This document shows, piece by piece, positions 50,387-51,347 of a DNA stretch of 51,347 bases. Position numbers and translations under genes: made by a program. The notes beneath the pieces are model-generated. The model was not told the DNA's origin. It saw only the letters and a list, made by a program, of their open reading frames with translations, and ran no database searches. This DNA is from Candidatus Stackebrandtia faecavium (GTDB taxonomy: Bacteria; Actinomycetota; Actinomycetes; Mycobacteriales; Micromonosporaceae). Numbering within the stretch: the first letter of the stretch is position 1; every line of letters begins with the position of its first letter. The stretch covers positions 1 to 51,347 of the forward strand of contig DXIM01000006.1 in the NCBI GenBank assembly GCA_019112895.1, written 5' to 3'.

Positions 50387-51347
50387 GCCATGTATTTGCG
50401 CGTACGGACGCACCGATACCGTTCGCCGCGGCCGCCGACGGTTGTCAGATCTGGGACGAGGATGGCCGCCGTTACCTCGACGCCAGCGGTGGTGCCCTCG
50501 TCGTCGGCATCGGGCACGGCCGGCATGAGGTGACCGATGCGGTGGCGGACCAGCTCAATCGGGTCGGTTATGTGCACGCCACGCAGTTCCGTACTGCGGT
50601 GTTGGAGTCGTATGCGTCTGAACTAGCGGCGGTGGTTCCGATGGACGGCGCACATGTCTACCCCGTGTCGGGCGGAAGCGAAGCCGTCGAGACCGCGTTG
50701 AAAATGGCGCGGTCCTATCATCTGGCGCAAGGCGAAGACCGCGCGATCGTGTTGGCTAGGCGCGGTTCTTACCACGGAAATTCGCGGGGCGCGTTGTCCG
50801 TATCGGGGCGGCTGGGCATGCGTCGCGACTACCTGCCTTGGCTGAGTCACACGGTGCACGTGTCGGCGCCGTACGAGTACCGTTGCGCGTTTCCAGACAC
50901 ACACCCGGATTGCGCCGCAGCGTACGCACGGGAATTGGAGGAGACGATCGCCGCGGTGGGCGCCGAAAACATCGCTGCTTTCATCGCCGAACCCGTCTGC
51001 GGCGCCGCGCTCGGCGCGTGCGTGCCTCCGGCGACGTATTGGGAGCGCATCGCCGAGGTATGTCGGCGTAACGGCATCCTGTTCATCGCCGACGAGGTGT
51101 TGACGGGTTTCGGCCGCACTGGTGCCTGGTTCGCGTCGCAGCATTGGAATCTACGGCCCGACATCATCGCCGCCGGTAAGGGCGCGGGCGCGGGCTATTG
51201 GCCCCTCGGTCTGGCCATATGCAACGATCGCGTTCACGATGTGTTGGCGTACAACGGTTTCACCCATGGGTTTACGTATTCGCATCATGCGGCGGGCGCG
51301 GCCGCAGGCCGCGCGGTACTGGAGACCGTGCGTAGCGAGCGCCTTGT
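50383..51347 (+). CDS. Class III PLP aminotransferase, cut by the right edge
   Basis: From GTG at 50383 the frame is open to the edge for 321 codons. It has DASGGALVVGIGHGRHEVTD, VSGGSEAVETALKMARSYH, the PLP-site FIADEVLTGFGRTGAWF, and the Schiff-base Lys in IIAAGKGAGAGYWPLG. The GKGxxxGYxPLG form is that of beta-alanine, taurine or diamine transaminases and differs from the other class III enzyme of this operon. GTGA overlap with the CoA-transferase beta gene shows translational coupling. The last 90 or so residues lie outside the window. Confidence 0.9.
   Translation, partial: MSHVFARTDAPIPFAAAADGCQIWDEDGRRYLDASGGALVVGIGHGRHEVTDAVADQLNRVGYVHATQFRTAVLESYASELAAVVPMDGAHVYPVSGGSEAVETALKMARSYHLAQGEDRAIVLARRGSYHGNSRGALSVSGRLGMRRDYLPWLSHTVHVSAPYEYRCAFPDTHPDCAAAYARELEETIAAVGAENIAAFIAEPVCGAALGACVPPATYWERIAEVCRRNGILFIADEVLTGFGRTGAWFASQHWNLRPDIIAAGKGAGAGYWPLGLAICNDRVHDVLAYNGFTHGFTYSHHAAGAAAGRAVLETVRSERL

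Overview
The window is chromosomal DNA from a high-GC Gram-positive bacterium of the class Actinomycetes. Supporting signs are the Mec-CysO-CysM cysteine pathway, a PrpR/RamB-type regulator divergent from the prp genes, a conservon-type sensor kinase with a roadblock partner, a standalone actinobacterial ctaD, and a type I-E CRISPR repeat of the form common in this class. Genus cannot be fixed from the sequence. Many genes carry a TANNNT -10 element 6-8 nt before the start codon, so leaderless transcription looks common here. No transposase, integrase or phage gene was seen. The region reads as housekeeping chromosome with some decaying and some accessory genes.

0-13 kb: on the minus strand, a cut-off sulfotransferase, an APH-fold kinase, a thiolase and an Uma2-like remnant. 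On the plus strand, cystathionine beta-synthase, a membrane protein, beta-carbonic anhydrase, a Cys-X5-Arg phosphatase and a PaiB-like FMN protein. Then a lipoprotein, a membrane-anchored glycerophosphodiesterase, an ABM monooxygenase broken by an in-frame amber codon, a VOC protein, MsrA, and two unusual acidic repeat proteins.

13-26 kb: metB overlaps an amidase-fold gene that has lost its catalytic residues. KtrB/KtrA potassium uptake follows, then a NIT-domain sensor kinase with a roadblock protein, ctaD, a membrane protein, and the tail-to-tail NAD-salvage genes pncA and pncB.

26-35 kb: a Fic protein whose inhibitory helix is encoded upstream of any usable start codon, a GH51 arabinofuranosidase, FKBP, a GNAT protein, then mec-cysO-cysM, a membrane protein, murI, an Rv1339-like phosphodiesterase, and rdgB-rph on the opposite strand. 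This matches the gene content of the Mycobacterium tuberculosis Rv1334-Rv1341 block, with rdgB-rph inverted and the rhomboid gene replaced.

35-42 kb: a gene-free stretch with two strong hairpins, tRNA-Leu(UAG), and an 11-repeat type I-E CRISPR array with no cas genes in the window. Then NUDIX and DUF2306-like genes behind a multi-half-site operator, and a NarL-type two-component system flanked by two paralogous small membrane proteins.

42-51 kb: prpR divergent from prpDBC (methylcitrate cycle), followed on the same strand by five tightly overlapping genes: aldehyde dehydrogenase, class III aminotransferase, CoA-transferase alpha and beta, and a second class III aminotransferase cut by the right edge. 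This looks like a pathway that turns an amino compound into a carboxylate and then its CoA thioester, next to propionyl-CoA disposal. Sulfur amino acid metabolism recurs across the window (cbs, metB, mec-cysO-cysM, msrA).
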